Shown here in pieces: positions 17,459 through 24,561 of a DNA stretch of 64,000 nucleotides (positions are counted from its first letter, which is position 1; each line of letters opens with the position of its first letter). Source of the stretch: JANQJA01 sp965267485. GTDB taxonomy: Bacteria > Pseudomonadota > Gammaproteobacteria > Pseudomonadales > Azotimanducaceae. The position numbers were made by a program, and so were the translations under genes. Location of the stretch: NCBI GenBank assembly GCA_965267485.1, contig OZ254080.1, positions 3,534,001 through 3,598,000 of the forward strand, written 5' to 3'. The notes beneath the pieces were generated by a model, which saw nothing but the letters and a program-made list of their open reading frames with translations, searched no databases and had not been told where the DNA came from.

Positions 17459-18418
17459 CTAGAGAACGATGATCACGCCCGCATCGTCGAGAAAACCCTC
17501 CCCGACCAGCTTTGCGAGACGCTCGGAAGATTCGGTATTCAGCACGATCTCGGTTCGCGTATCGCCAAAGGTACGCAGGCCTTTCAGCACCAGCGGCCGC
17601 TCACCGACGATCGGGTGGGTTCGCGCCGTTTCGAGATCGCGCGTGAACAGGGACACCAGCTGCCCACGATCGCGCCTGGCAATCTCGTGGGATCGAGACG
17701 GATACAGGATACCGGCGCGCAACTCTCGAATGCGAGGCGACATGGACGGAATGAAGTTGCTCCCCCGGGCATCGAGCACAAGACCGGTAGGCGTCGTATC
17801 GGCAACCGCGGCCCGGCCCGGGTTTGCGGCGATCAGCGACTCGATCGTCGAGATGCGGCTCGAAAGTCGGTCGAAAGCCGTCTGCCAGGCGGGCGCGTCG
17901 GCGGCGCTGGCCTTTGGCACCAGCAGTTCGAGCGCGTAGGCGATCCATGCCGCCGGCAGTTCGACCGCCGACAGTGCCTGCTCCTCTTCCGGGAATACCT
18001 CGTCATAAACCGTCGATGCGAACTGTCCGGACAAGGGTGCGGTTACCGTGACACGGCACGTGCCGTCATCCGCCGGCGTGCGCTCGACGATCTGTGCACC
18101 GCGAAGCACGCCTTCAACGGTTGTCTTGATGACGTCGCTGTCGACCATCATGTTCTTGACCAGCGTCGTACCCTGTACGCGAACGCCCTGCATCGACTCG
18201 AGCAGGTTTCGCTGCGCATCGACGACCGCGGCGCGGCACGCGAGCAAGGACGCCACCGCCGCTGGCGTACCCTCGGGCGGAATGCCTGCCCCCTCCGCCC
18301 GCGCCTGGGCGGCCGTCCAGTTGACGCCACTGTTGGCACCAACCCATTCAACGAACTCCTCGGCTGAGGCGAATCCCGCGCCGAGCAGGCAGATTGTCAG
18401 AACTAACGATCGAATCAT
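17459..18418 (-). CDS. LPP20-domain exported protein (paralogue 3)
   Basis: A 319-residue exported protein with signal peptide (cleavage near ASA-EE). It carries the same markers as the plus-strand paralogues: CRAAVVDAQRNLLESMQGVR followed by TLVKNMMVDSDVIKTTVEG, and the second block TGLVLDARGSNFIPSMSPRI with a hydrophobic C-terminus GVIIVL. A central helical region is Ala/Arg-rich. The start overlaps the stop of the beta-helix lipoprotein gene (ATGA), so the two products are translationally coupled and probably act together. Confidence 0.78.
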   Translation of the reverse strand: MIRSLVLTICLLGAGFASAEEFVEWVGANSGVNWTAAQARAEGAGIPPEGTPAAVASLLACRAAVVDAQRNLLESMQGVRVQGTTLVKNMMVDSDVIKTTVEGVLRGAQIVERTPADDGTCRVTVTAPLSGQFASTVYDEVFPEEEQALSAVELPAAWIAYALELLVPKASAADAPAWQTAFDRLSSRISTIESLIAANPGRAAVADTTPTGLVLDARGSNFIPSMSPRIRELRAGILYPSRSHEIARRDRGQLVSLFTRDLETARTHPIVGERPLVLKGLRTFGDTRTEIVLNTESSERLAKLVGEGFLDDAGVIIVL

Positions 18419-20274
18419 GGCGAATCTCCGAGCAGCGCATCACCGAGCACGGTCATGTTCGAAGCCGGCGGCTCGAACGTGTTGTTGGTCAGGTTGACCT
18501 GGTAGCTGGATCCGTTCTGCAGGTGAAAGGGTTGATTGGCGACGAACTCGTTGCCAACGAAGACGGGCTGCGCCTGCCCCTCAATGACAACGCCGGAAGA
18601 ACCCGCGGCGGCAATCCGGCTGTCCCGGATCGTGGGCCGGGCTGATCCGCTGATGGTCACGGCACTGAAGCGGTTGTTCTCGAACGTACATGACTCGACC
18701 AGCGGGCGGCCGGCGAGAATCTGCAGCGGCAGACCGCCGCCGGTGAAATCGATGCCGCGAAGCGTCACCGGTCGCTCCGTCTGCAACACGAGAAATTCAC
18801 TGTAGGTCTGGCCGGCAGCATCATTCACGCGAACCGGCAGGCTCCGATCACCGAACACATGCAATTCACCGAGAACGGTCAACGTGCCGCTGGATCCAAC
18901 TCGAAGCTCGACGCCAGGGTCGATCAACAATACCCCGTCCGTTGCGATGCGTGTCGGCACCGACACCGCGTACGGGCTGTCTGCCTCTGTCAGGCGCCGT
19001 ACGCCCGAGATCACTTCCGGCATGGCTCCCTTCACGACGGCGGCGCGGCCAAATCGGGGGTCGGGCGCGGCAATCGACTGTACGACAACAGCTTCACTCT
19101 CGTTGCCGGCCCGGTCGACGGCACGTATCGCCAGCGTTTGCGGGCGGAAGTTCGTGAGCCCGGTCACGAGCGCCGTCTCGTCCATCACGGACATCGAGCT
19201 GAGCGCCTGCCCCAGCCGCGACTCGAGGCGCGATACTTCATAGGCTTCAACGTCGGAATCCGCCGGGCCCTGCCATTCGACCTCGATCGCGCCGTCCTTC
19301 GACAACGTCGTCACATGGGTGACCGCTGCAGGAGCAACGTTATCGACATTGAGTAGTCCGTAGGGTGAGATCCAGCTCGTCACCTGTCCGAAGCTGTCCT
19401 GGAGCCGGCCGGTCACGACGGCATCCTCGAGATTCAGATCGCGGGGGATGACGGTGCTGCCGGTATACTGCCCCGGCGCGACTTCCTCGAGATCAACAAC
19501 CTCGTCACCCACGAGAGCGGCTGCCGTCATGTTGGCATCGCCCTCTATGGCGATCTCAAGTGTATCCCCGTATTTCAGGTACTGGCCCGCGCCAGAGTGC
19601 ACGACGTCGATGATCGCGGGTTTTTCTCGCTGCCCGAGCACCGCCGGCTGTGGAAACTCCTTGACGAGATCGCGGCCGAGATCGTCCGCCGCCCGATACA
19701 GGTTGACGTCGCCGTAGAGATGCCGCGCCGAGGCCAGCGCATTCATGATGATGCCAACCGGATTGGTCGAAACACCACCGGCGTGACTGCGCCGCACATC
19801 TTCCACTGACCAGATCACGTCGCCGCTCGCATTGTAGAAAGTCAGCTCGACGCCAACCGCAATCTGCGCGTAGATCCCGGCGAACGTCTTGTTGAAGTGC
19901 GTGATGTTGCCAACGACGACGCCATCGACGCCGAGCAGTTCCATCGCCTGCGCAGGCGAGAGCGAGGATGGATCATCAATGCCCGCGAGCGCCAGCCGGT
20001 TGTCAACGTCTCGCCAGTGCAGCCAGCGGTAATTGGTGGTCGAGAAGTGGTTCGACAACGTGCGACGTACCGCCTCGAAGGCGAACTCGCTGTCCGTCTC
20101 GTTGGCGAACGGCATGATCGCAACGGTGGACGGCAGATTCTGCGCTGCCCGAACCTGCTCGATCTGCTCCCCGGACTGCACCGCCGGCGCAGCAGTCACC
20201 GTCGAATCGGTGGAGACAGCGCAGCCGCTGAGCAGCCAGAGCAGCAGGCAGATGACGATCTTATTGTTGTTCAT
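18415..20274 (-). CDS. GNA1162-like lipoprotein fused to FN3-like and right-handed beta-helix domains
   Basis: A 619-residue lipoprotein (lipobox LLSGC near residue 18). Residues about 45-195 match the DUF799/GNA1162 envelope-lipoprotein family: TVAIMPFANETDSEFAFEAV, then GVDGVVVGNITHFNKTFAGI and a conserved HAGGVSTNPVGIIMNA. A fibronectin-III-like module follows (AIEVEWQGPADSDVEAYEVS, ending LAIRAVDRAGNESEAV). The last 180 or so residues show repeated short strands of a right-handed beta-helix (VTISGSARPTIRDSRI, VVIEGQAQPVFVGNEF). GNA1162 proteins are usually about 220 residues, so the extension is unusual. I chose the ATG giving MNNNKIVICLLLWLLSGC. It overlaps the MCE gene upstream by 14 bp. 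Confidence 0.75.
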   Translation of the reverse strand: MNNNKIVICLLLWLLSGCAVSTDSTVTAAPAVQSGEQIEQVRAAQNLPSTVAIMPFANETDSEFAFEAVRRTLSNHFSTTNYRWLHWRDVDNRLALAGIDDPSSLSPAQAMELLGVDGVVVGNITHFNKTFAGIYAQIAVGVELTFYNASGDVIWSVEDVRRSHAGGVSTNPVGIIMNALASARHLYGDVNLYRAADDLGRDLVKEFPQPAVLGQREKPAIIDVVHSGAGQYLKYGDTLEIAIEGDANMTAAALVGDEVVDLEEVAPGQYTGSTVIPRDLNLEDAVVTGRLQDSFGQVTSWISPYGLLNVDNVAPAAVTHVTTLSKDGAIEVEWQGPADSDVEAYEVSRLESRLGQALSSMSVMDETALVTGLTNFRPQTLAIRAVDRAGNESEAVVVQSIAAPDPRFGRAAVVKGAMPEVISGVRRLTEADSPYAVSVPTRIATDGVLLIDPGVELRVGSSGTLTVLGELHVFGDRSLPVRVNDAAGQTYSEFLVLQTERPVTLRGIDFTGGGLPLQILAGRPLVESCTFENNRFSAVTISGSARPTIRDSRIAAAGSSGVVIEGQAQPVFVGNEFVANQPFHLQNGSSYQVNLTNNTFEPPASNMTVLGDALLGDSP

Positions 20275-21277
20275 TGGTGACCTCTGTCGGTTCAGGATTC
20301 TGGCGGTAAACCTCGTCGTCGTAGGCATGCCGCGGCGGGCCCACGGTGACCGTTGGCGCGATGGTCTCGCCCCCGAACAGCCACGAGCGGTTCATCTGGT
20401 CGGTCAGCTGGGTCATGCTCTGAAGCGCAAGGTCCACCGAAATCAGCGTAATCGGCAGCTGGCGAATGGCCGGCGCCGACTCGCGCATCAGCGTTTCGGC
20501 CTCGGCAAGCGTCAGGGAGGCCTGGTGAGTCAGCGTGACGGTATTCTCGAGCGTCGCCTGCAGGTCGTCATCGGTGTTGGCAATCAACTCGTTGATGCCG
20601 GCCATGCTCCCCTGCAGGCTCGTCAGACTCGTCTCCACTGACGCCACCATGCCGGGCAGCGTCCGGCTGACTTCGGCAAGGCTCGCCGTGACGGTCTCGA
20701 GATTGTCGATGCTTCTGTAGATCTTGTCCTGATTCTGGTTCATGCCGCGGGTGATCTCCTCGACGTTGGCAACGATCTCGGTCACCTGGTCGGTGAGCAT
20801 GATGATGTCGATCTCCTCGAGGATCGAACTGATGCCCTTCGGCGTATCGGCAGGGATGAATGTACCCGGGTCCATCACGCCGTTGTCCTGGTTCGCCGGC
20901 TGGAAGATCAGGCCGCTGCCGGTCAGCAGCGTCGAGACGCCGAGCTCCGTGTCGACGGCGAGCCGGCTGCCTTCGGCGTAGAACGGCTGATAGGCCGGAG
21001 ACAGTTTGAAGTCGACGCGCACCATGCCCTCGGTCGTCATGCTGACGGCGGTGACATTGCCGATCGGGACGCCGCGCATCGAAACGGATGCCTCAACGCC
21101 AATGCCGTAGGTCTGGTCGAGTACCGTGTAGAAAGGAATGCCCTCTTCGGCATTCAGGCGATGCACGAAGGGAATCAGAAAACCGATAAGAAAGAGGAGC
21201 AATGCACCAATCACGAACAGCCCGACGACGCGATCTCGCGCACCGACCTCGAAGGGCGTGTGACCGGTCGCCGTCAT
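20261..21277 (-). CDS. MCE/MlaD-family periplasmic substrate-binding protein
   Basis: A 338-residue protein anchored by one N-terminal helix (about residues 17-38). The MCE domain that follows has the usual GIGVEASVSMRGVPIGNV and STLLTGSGLIFQP. A long helical region (about 150-270) is predicted coiled-coil and could form an oligomeric tube or reach across the periplasm. MCE proteins carry phospholipids or other hydrophobic molecules between membranes together with MlaE and MlaF-type subunits, which are encoded immediately upstream with overlapping codons. The substrate is unknown. It lacks the short-protein MlaD C-terminus and is closer to the PqiB/LetB-like long single-MCE class in size. Confidence 0.85.
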   Translation of the reverse strand: MTATGHTPFEVGARDRVVGLFVIGALLLFLIGFLIPFVHRLNAEEGIPFYTVLDQTYGIGVEASVSMRGVPIGNVTAVSMTTEGMVRVDFKLSPAYQPFYAEGSRLAVDTELGVSTLLTGSGLIFQPANQDNGVMDPGTFIPADTPKGISSILEEIDIIMLTDQVTEIVANVEEITRGMNQNQDKIYRSIDNLETVTASLAEVSRTLPGMVASVETSLTSLQGSMAGINELIANTDDDLQATLENTVTLTHQASLTLAEAETLMRESAPAIRQLPITLISVDLALQSMTQLTDQMNRSWLFGGETIAPTVTVGPPRHAYDDEVYRQNPEPTEVTNEQQ

Positions 21278-21939
21278 GAGACGCCCTGCGCTACCAGCGA
21301 TCGATTCTTGATGTCGTAGACCCGATCCGATCGCTCGATCACAAGGTCACTCGACGTCGTCATGATGACGCTCATCGGATGCTCTGCCTGATAGCTTCTG
21401 ATCGTCTGCATTGTAGCGACAACCACCTCCTCTGACATCCCTCCCTCCAGTTCGTCCACCAGCAGCAGTCCGGGCTCGACGACGAGCGCGCGCGCCAGGT
21501 TCACCAGCCGGGTCTGCACATCGTTGAGCTGGTGTGGGCTCAGCGTCAGCAGCGAGGCATCGAGGCCAAGCCGTGCGCAGACGGTCGTGATCCGGTCTTC
21601 GATCTGCGCCTCAGTCAGGTTGGTGTGAAAACGGAGCGGCAGGCTGATGTTCTGGTAAACGGTATAGAGACTGATGAGCCCGCGTTCTTCGTAGACAAAT
21701 CCGATCGATGCAGCGACGGCTTCCGAGGCGCCTTGCAGGAGGTTCTCGCCCCGGTAGACGACCTCGCCGCCGCACCCCCGGAGCAGACCGGCAATCGCCT
21801 TCAAGAGGCTGGTGCCACCGTCGAGCACACCCGTCTCGATGGCCACGAGTTCGCCGTCGTCCACCCTCATGTCGATGCCATCGAGCAGCAGCAGCCCCGG
21901 ATACTCGACCCGAAGGTCCCGTACCTGCAGCAGACTCAT
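21274..21939 (-). CDS. MlaF-like ABC subunit with degenerate nucleotide-binding motifs
   Basis: A 221-residue protein with the fold order of an ABC ATPase. Its catalytic motifs are eroded. Walker A reads GVLDGGTS at residues 37-44, with Thr43 where the invariant Lys should be. The Q-loop position reads YEERGLIS with no Gln. The signature LSGGQ is LSPHQ. The switch-loop His is absent (MTTSSDLVIERSD). Walker B (LLLVDELEGGM) is retained. Reading the DNA confirms Thr43 (ACC codon). The open reading frame is intact and overlaps both neighbours by 4 bp, so it is maintained rather than decaying. It may bind nucleotide without hydrolysis, act structurally, or need a second ATPase. ATPase activity is doubtful. 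Confidence 0.82.
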   Translation of the reverse strand: MSLLQVRDLRVEYPGLLLLDGIDMRVDDGELVAIETGVLDGGTSLLKAIAGLLRGCGGEVVYRGENLLQGASEAVAASIGFVYEERGLISLYTVYQNISLPLRFHTNLTEAQIEDRITTVCARLGLDASLLTLSPHQLNDVQTRLVNLARALVVEPGLLLVDELEGGMSEEVVVATMQTIRSYQAEHPMSVIMTTSSDLVIERSDRVYDIKNRSLVAQGVS

Positions 21940-22730
21940 TGCGTGTACGCCAAAAGGGACAGCACGACATTGATCAAGAAGAACGCCATGAGCTGCGAGG
22001 TGGTCGAGTTCGAGATGGCTTCTGAAACCTCATCGAAGCTTTCGTCGGCCTTGCCGCCGAAGTGAATCGAGATGACGCCGATGACCATACCGCCGAGCAA
22101 CGCCTTGACGATGTTGATGGCCACTTCGTTCATCGTGATCTGGCCGAGAATGTTCGACAGGAATGCGCCGAAGCTGATCGTCGGATCCGACAGCCAGATG
22201 AAGACATACGCCGACAGGATGCACATGAAGTCGAAGTAGATGAACATCAGCAGGAGCGAAATGGGAAACGCAAAGAAGACAGGCAACAAAAACAGGAACA
22301 CCGGGTTGATCCCCATGCCCTTGAGCACCTGAAACTCGCGATTGATGCGCAGATATCCGATTTCGGACGTCACGGCCGTCGCAGAGCGCGAAATCAGGAT
22401 GATGCCGGAAATCAGCGGGCCGAGTTCCCTGAACACGATGACCACGAACAGGTACCCGTACTGTTCGGCGATGACCGCGCGCGGGATGTAGTCAAAGAGG
22501 CGGGACATCAGCAAGGCGCCGATGAAGATCGCAATCATCCCGTTGACATAGAGCGCACGCACACCGGTCTTGTACAGCTGGCGCACGAACAACCGGTAAA
22601 AAATCTGGCGCCGGTTCGGATAACGGAGATCCGCGGCGGCGGTCAGCGCAACCGAAATGAGGCCGACGATATCGAAGACATACGCGAGGGTGTTCCGGTG
22701 CCACCTGCCGACGGCACCGACCCAGTCCAT
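21936..22730 (-). CDS. MlaE-family ABC permease
   Basis: A 264-residue integral membrane protein of the MlaE/YrbE permease family with several hydrophobic helices (AIFIGALLMSRLF, YLFVVIVFRELGPLISGI, ILISRSATAVTSEIGYL, FLFLLPVFFAFPISLLLMFI, GGMVIGVISIHFGGKADES). The central FRELGPLISGIILISRSATA stretch is diagnostic (family pattern REhGPlltallvagR.gsa). It overlaps the ATPase-like gene by 4 bp. I chose the ATG that forms TGATG with the upstream stop; an ATG six codons further upstream is also possible. With MCE and the degenerate ATPase this makes a complete three-gene hydrophobic-molecule transporter. Confidence 0.88.
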   Translation of the reverse strand: MDWVGAVGRWHRNTLAYVFDIVGLISVALTAAADLRYPNRRQIFYRLFVRQLYKTGVRALYVNGMIAIFIGALLMSRLFDYIPRAVIAEQYGYLFVVIVFRELGPLISGIILISRSATAVTSEIGYLRINREFQVLKGMGINPVFLFLLPVFFAFPISLLLMFIYFDFMCILSAYVFIWLSDPTISFGAFLSNILGQITMNEVAINIVKALLGGMVIGVISIHFGGKADESFDEVSEAISNSTTSQLMAFFLINVVLSLLAYTQ

Positions 22731-23497
22731 CACTGACGATCCAGCCATGCCGCAACCGCACCTGCGCGCTCGTCATCGCCGATTGCCAGCAGCGCGCGCC
22801 GGGCACGATCGGCGAATGCACCCGCACGCTCACGGTCGCCTGCCCCGGCAGCGAGCCGCGCAAGTGCAAAGAGCGTATCCGCGACGCCGCGGGAATCTCC
22901 GGCAAGTCGATACATGTCGAGCGCGTTCTGCAACAGATCGCTGCGCGCCGCGGCGAGGCCGGCGCGATACAGCACGAAGGCACGGTCTGCGGCGCGCTGC
23001 CGGCCATCGTCCAGCAGCGCTGCGGCTCGCTCGGTCTCGTTCAGGTAGGTCAGGGCAACGGCGCGGTCAATGGGATCATCAGCACGCGATACGACCCGCC
23101 GGAACGCGGCTTCGTCACCCAGCGCACGGCCCACGATGATGTCGGTCTCGAAGTCAGCATCCAGCTCGCGCCGGGTGGGTGCGTCCATCTGCTGCCGGAG
23201 CCTGTCGAGCCGGCGGGCTTCGACCTTTGCCGCGTCCACCTCACCCCGGGCGAGCGCATACTGGGCCGCTAGTTTGGTAACGCGCCACTGCCCGCCCAAC
23301 TCATCAAGGGACTCATACCGGCTTCGTGCGGCGCTCATCGCCTGCGGAATCAGCCAATAGGCTCGGGTCTCAAAGGCATCGAGCAGGTTCTGCTCGAGTG
23401 GATCGATTGTGGGCGCCTCCTCCTCGGGGCTGCTGGCACAGCCGAGCAGCAGGAGCAGCGCCAGGCTAGGCAGAAGCCGTCTGGGCCATCTTTTCAT
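22730..23497 (-). CDS. Lipoprotein of unknown function with helical TPR-like repeats
   Basis: A 255-residue predicted lipoprotein: lipobox LLLLGC with Cys20, then an all-helical body with an Ala/Arg-rich repeating pattern (AVALTYLNETERAAALLDDG, AFVLYRAGLAAARSDLLQNA, ALFALARLAAGAGDRERAGA) typical of degenerate TPR/HEAT-like solenoids. No enzyme motif is seen. I selected the start MKRWPRRLLPSLALLL, since the longer frame overlaps the neighbouring gene by over 150 bp and has no signal sequence. It lies between the TPR membrane gene (32-bp overlap) and the MlaE gene (1-bp TGATG overlap), so it is likely an accessory lipoprotein of the transporter. Confidence 0.7.
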   Translation of the reverse strand: MKRWPRRLLPSLALLLLLGCASSPEEEAPTIDPLEQNLLDAFETRAYWLIPQAMSAARSRYESLDELGGQWRVTKLAAQYALARGEVDAAKVEARRLDRLRQQMDAPTRRELDADFETDIIVGRALGDEAAFRRVVSRADDPIDRAVALTYLNETERAAALLDDGRQRAADRAFVLYRAGLAAARSDLLQNALDMYRLAGDSRGVADTLFALARLAAGAGDRERAGAFADRARRALLAIGDDERAGAVAAWLDRQ

Positions 23498-24464
23498 GTT
23501 CGCGTTCCAGAATCCGGAGCAAAGCCGGCAGCCGATCAGGCGTGTTGACGTATTTGTCGAGAATATCGCGCGCTTCCTCGAGACTCTTTTCACGAAGCAG
23601 GAACCGGAAGTTGGCACGCAGCGGCGAGAAGTCTTCCTTGTCGAGCAGCCCCTCGATGAGGTCGGTGAACTCGTCGTATTGCCCCTGTTCGAACAGGCGT
23701 CTCGCCCGACCGAGCTTGTACCGGAGTATCAGCGGCGACATGAGTGAATTCGAGAGGAACGCAGCGAACAGCGCCAGGAACGTCACGATGAAGTCACCGA
23801 CCTTGTCTTTCGCGATGCTCATCCACTCCGCGAATTCGGTACTCGTCTGCGCTTCCTCGGTGGTCCGGATTTCCTCGACATAGCTGCGGGCCTGGCGATC
23901 GAAGGGGTCGATCTGCAGGGCCCGGCGAAATGTCACTTCTGCGGCATCAAGGTCGCCCTTGCGATACTGCGCCTCCCCCTTCGCCGTGAGCAGCACGGCG
24001 TTGCCCGGGAACTTCGCGATGGCGAGGTCACCGAGGGCAATCGCGGTGTCGAAGTTGCCGGCGTCGGTGGCCTTCTGGATGGCAATCGCCGCGAGGTTCA
24101 GGCTCGAGGTGAGCCGCTCGAAGCGCCGGTCGATCTCCTCGATGCGCGAGCGGGCATGATCATCGGCAGCATCTGCCGACAGTTCCAGATATGCCCGTCG
24201 TGCGGCTCCGAAACGCTCGCGATCGTACAGGAGGTCGGCATAGTCCCTGAGAATTGTGCGGTTCTTCCGGAACTTGTCCCGCCCCGCCTCGAGGACATTC
24301 AGCGCACTTCGGTAGTCGCCTCGCTCCACCAATTCTGATGAATATTCGACCACCCGCTGGGGCGAAGCGAGCACCTCGGCATCGATCGCCGCAGACCGCA
24401 CCGGCGACGCGAAGGTCACCATGGCGATTGCCAGCAGAATCAGTAGGATAGAGCGTCCAGACAT
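23466..24464 (-). CDS. Membrane-anchored TPR protein
   Basis: A 332-residue protein with a signal peptide (cleavage near VRSA-A, residue 25), TPR-like helical hairpins over residues about 35-200 (VVEYSSELVERGDYRSALNV, AQYRKGDLDAAEVTFRRALQ), a transmembrane helix at about 222-246 (VGDFIVTFLALFAAFLSNSL), and a basic, helical cytoplasmic tail. The topology implies a periplasmic TPR domain with a cytoplasmic tail, suited to linking the inner-membrane transporter to periplasmic partners. It is the first gene of the seven-gene minus-strand set and diverges from the caspase-like gene across 97 bp. Confidence 0.72.
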   Translation of the reverse strand: MSGRSILLILLAIAMVTFASPVRSAAIDAEVLASPQRVVEYSSELVERGDYRSALNVLEAGRDKFRKNRTILRDYADLLYDRERFGAARRAYLELSADAADDHARSRIEEIDRRFERLTSSLNLAAIAIQKATDAGNFDTAIALGDLAIAKFPGNAVLLTAKGEAQYRKGDLDAAEVTFRRALQIDPFDRQARSYVEEIRTTEEAQTSTEFAEWMSIAKDKVGDFIVTFLALFAAFLSNSLMSPLILRYKLGRARRLFEQGQYDEFTDLIEGLLDKEDFSPLRANFRFLLREKSLEEARDILDKYVNTPDRLPALLRILEREHEKMAQTASA

Positions 24465-24561
24465 TGTTTTCGCTACAATTGCTCAAGGCATTCTAACAAC
24501 TTCGGTTTAGAGCGCACGCAGTCTGCAGCAAGCACTGCGAACAACCACACTCCGGGCCACC

